5,266 bases of DNA from Candidatus Manganitrophaceae bacterium (GTDB lineage: Bacteria; Nitrospirota; Nitrospiria; SBBL01; Manganitrophaceae), in the NCBI GenBank assembly GCA_004297235.1, contig SCUR01000463.1:1-5266 (forward strand). Direction: 5' to 3'. The notes under the pieces are model-generated. The model had not been told where the DNA came from and made no database searches. It was given only the letters and a program-made list of their open reading frames with translations. Positions 4,996-5,266 of this stretch are shown here, piece after piece. A program made the translations under genes and the position numbers. How positions within the stretch are numbered: position 1 is the stretch's first letter; every line of letters begins with the position of its first letter.

Positions 4996-5025
4996 ATTAT
5001 AGGCTGAGCCGCTTGCAAGATTCAA
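4996..5025 (-). promoter_or_regulatory. Predicted sigma70-type promoter of the htrA-like gene
   Basis: On the minus strand TTGAAT (5020-5025, 4 of 6 consensus) and a perfect -10 box TATAAT (4996-5001) are separated by 18 bp. The predicted start near 4989 gives a leader of only about 17 nt before the ATG at 4972. The -35 box overlaps the stop codon of the upstream cimA gene (TGA, 5022-5024), so the promoter uses the end of the preceding gene. No terminator was seen after cimA in the 49-bp gap, so read-through into this gene is possible. Confidence 0.65.
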
Positions 5026-5266
5026 TTGCTTAACAATTTATATTCGATACTATCCACCAACGCCTGCCAGCTCGCTTCAATAATATTCTCGGACACCCCG
5101 ACCGTTCCCCAGTTCTTCTCGCCGTCGCCCGATTCGATCAAGACGCGGACCTTCGACCCGGTCCCGTCGCTGGCCGTGAGGACACGGACCTTATAATCGA
5201 GGAGTTTGACCTGGGAAAGGGACGGATAAAATTTTTCGAGCGCCTTTCGAAGGGCATGATCGAGGG
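5022..5266 (-). CDS. cimA: Citramalate synthase, C-terminal end only
   Basis: This is the last 80 codons of a LeuA-type enzyme that condenses pyruvate and acetyl-CoA to (R)-citramalate, the first step of the pyruvate route to isoleucine. The visible part is the C-terminal regulatory domain shared with 2-isopropylmalate synthase. It contains LLDYKVRVL (21-29 of the fragment), SKVRVLIES (37-45) and NWGTVGVSENIIEASWQALV (51-70), then DSIEYKLL (71-78) and a TGA at 5022-5024. The GTVGVSENIIEASWQALVDS ending is characteristic of the CimA branch rather than LeuA. The catalytic barrel lies beyond the right edge, so the substrate assignment rests on the regulatory domain alone. The first full codon is at 5264-5262. 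It is the gene upstream of the htrA-like gene, with a 49-bp gap. Confidence 0.9.
   Translation of the reverse strand, partial: LDHALRKALEKFYPSLSQVKLLDYKVRVLTASDGTGSKVRVLIESGDGEKNWGTVGVSENIIEASWQALVDSIEYKLLSN

Overview
The window is a stretch of ordinary chromosome with every supported gene on the minus strand. In transcription order, from high to low coordinates, it holds the 3' end of a citramalate synthase gene (cimA), an HtrA-type serine protease, the alpha-type subunit of integration host factor (ihfA), a small MerR-like regulator, tRNA-Pro(GGG), surE, pcm, and cysS, which runs off the left edge. The content is that of a Gram-negative, moderately high-GC bacterium. The ihfA-merR-tRNA-Pro-surE-pcm order and the CimA type recall Nitrospirota and Geobacter-like Desulfobacterota. 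That placement is an inference from gene order and protein style, not a database result.

Right part (about 4091-5266): cimA ends at 5022. A sigma70-type promoter overlaps its last codons and drives a membrane-anchored, trypsin-like HtrA protease that stops just where a PDZ domain would normally begin. Middle (about 3145-4062): ihfA has a strong promoter overlaid by two copies of a 10-bp direct repeat exactly 21 bp apart. ihfA, merR and tRNA-Pro are packed with gaps of 12 and 1 nt and appear to form one transcription unit. It ends, after a long hairpin in the tRNA trailer, at a clear intrinsic terminator (3145-3173). Left part (1-3144): a perfect 13-bp-arm palindrome of the dispersed REP-like kind lies between that terminator and the Shine-Dalgarno sequence of surE, which uses a TTG start. 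surE and pcm follow each other as a typical stationary-phase repair and salvage pair. cysS then has its own promoter with a consensus -35 box.

No mobile element, CRISPR array, defence system or new gene cluster was found. The points most worth a second look are regulatory or structural: the 21-bp-spaced repeats on the ihfA promoter, the PDZ-less HtrA, the tRNA fused almost directly to the merR stop codon, and the palindromes between the tRNA and surE. Long open frames on the plus strand are antisense shadows of these genes.
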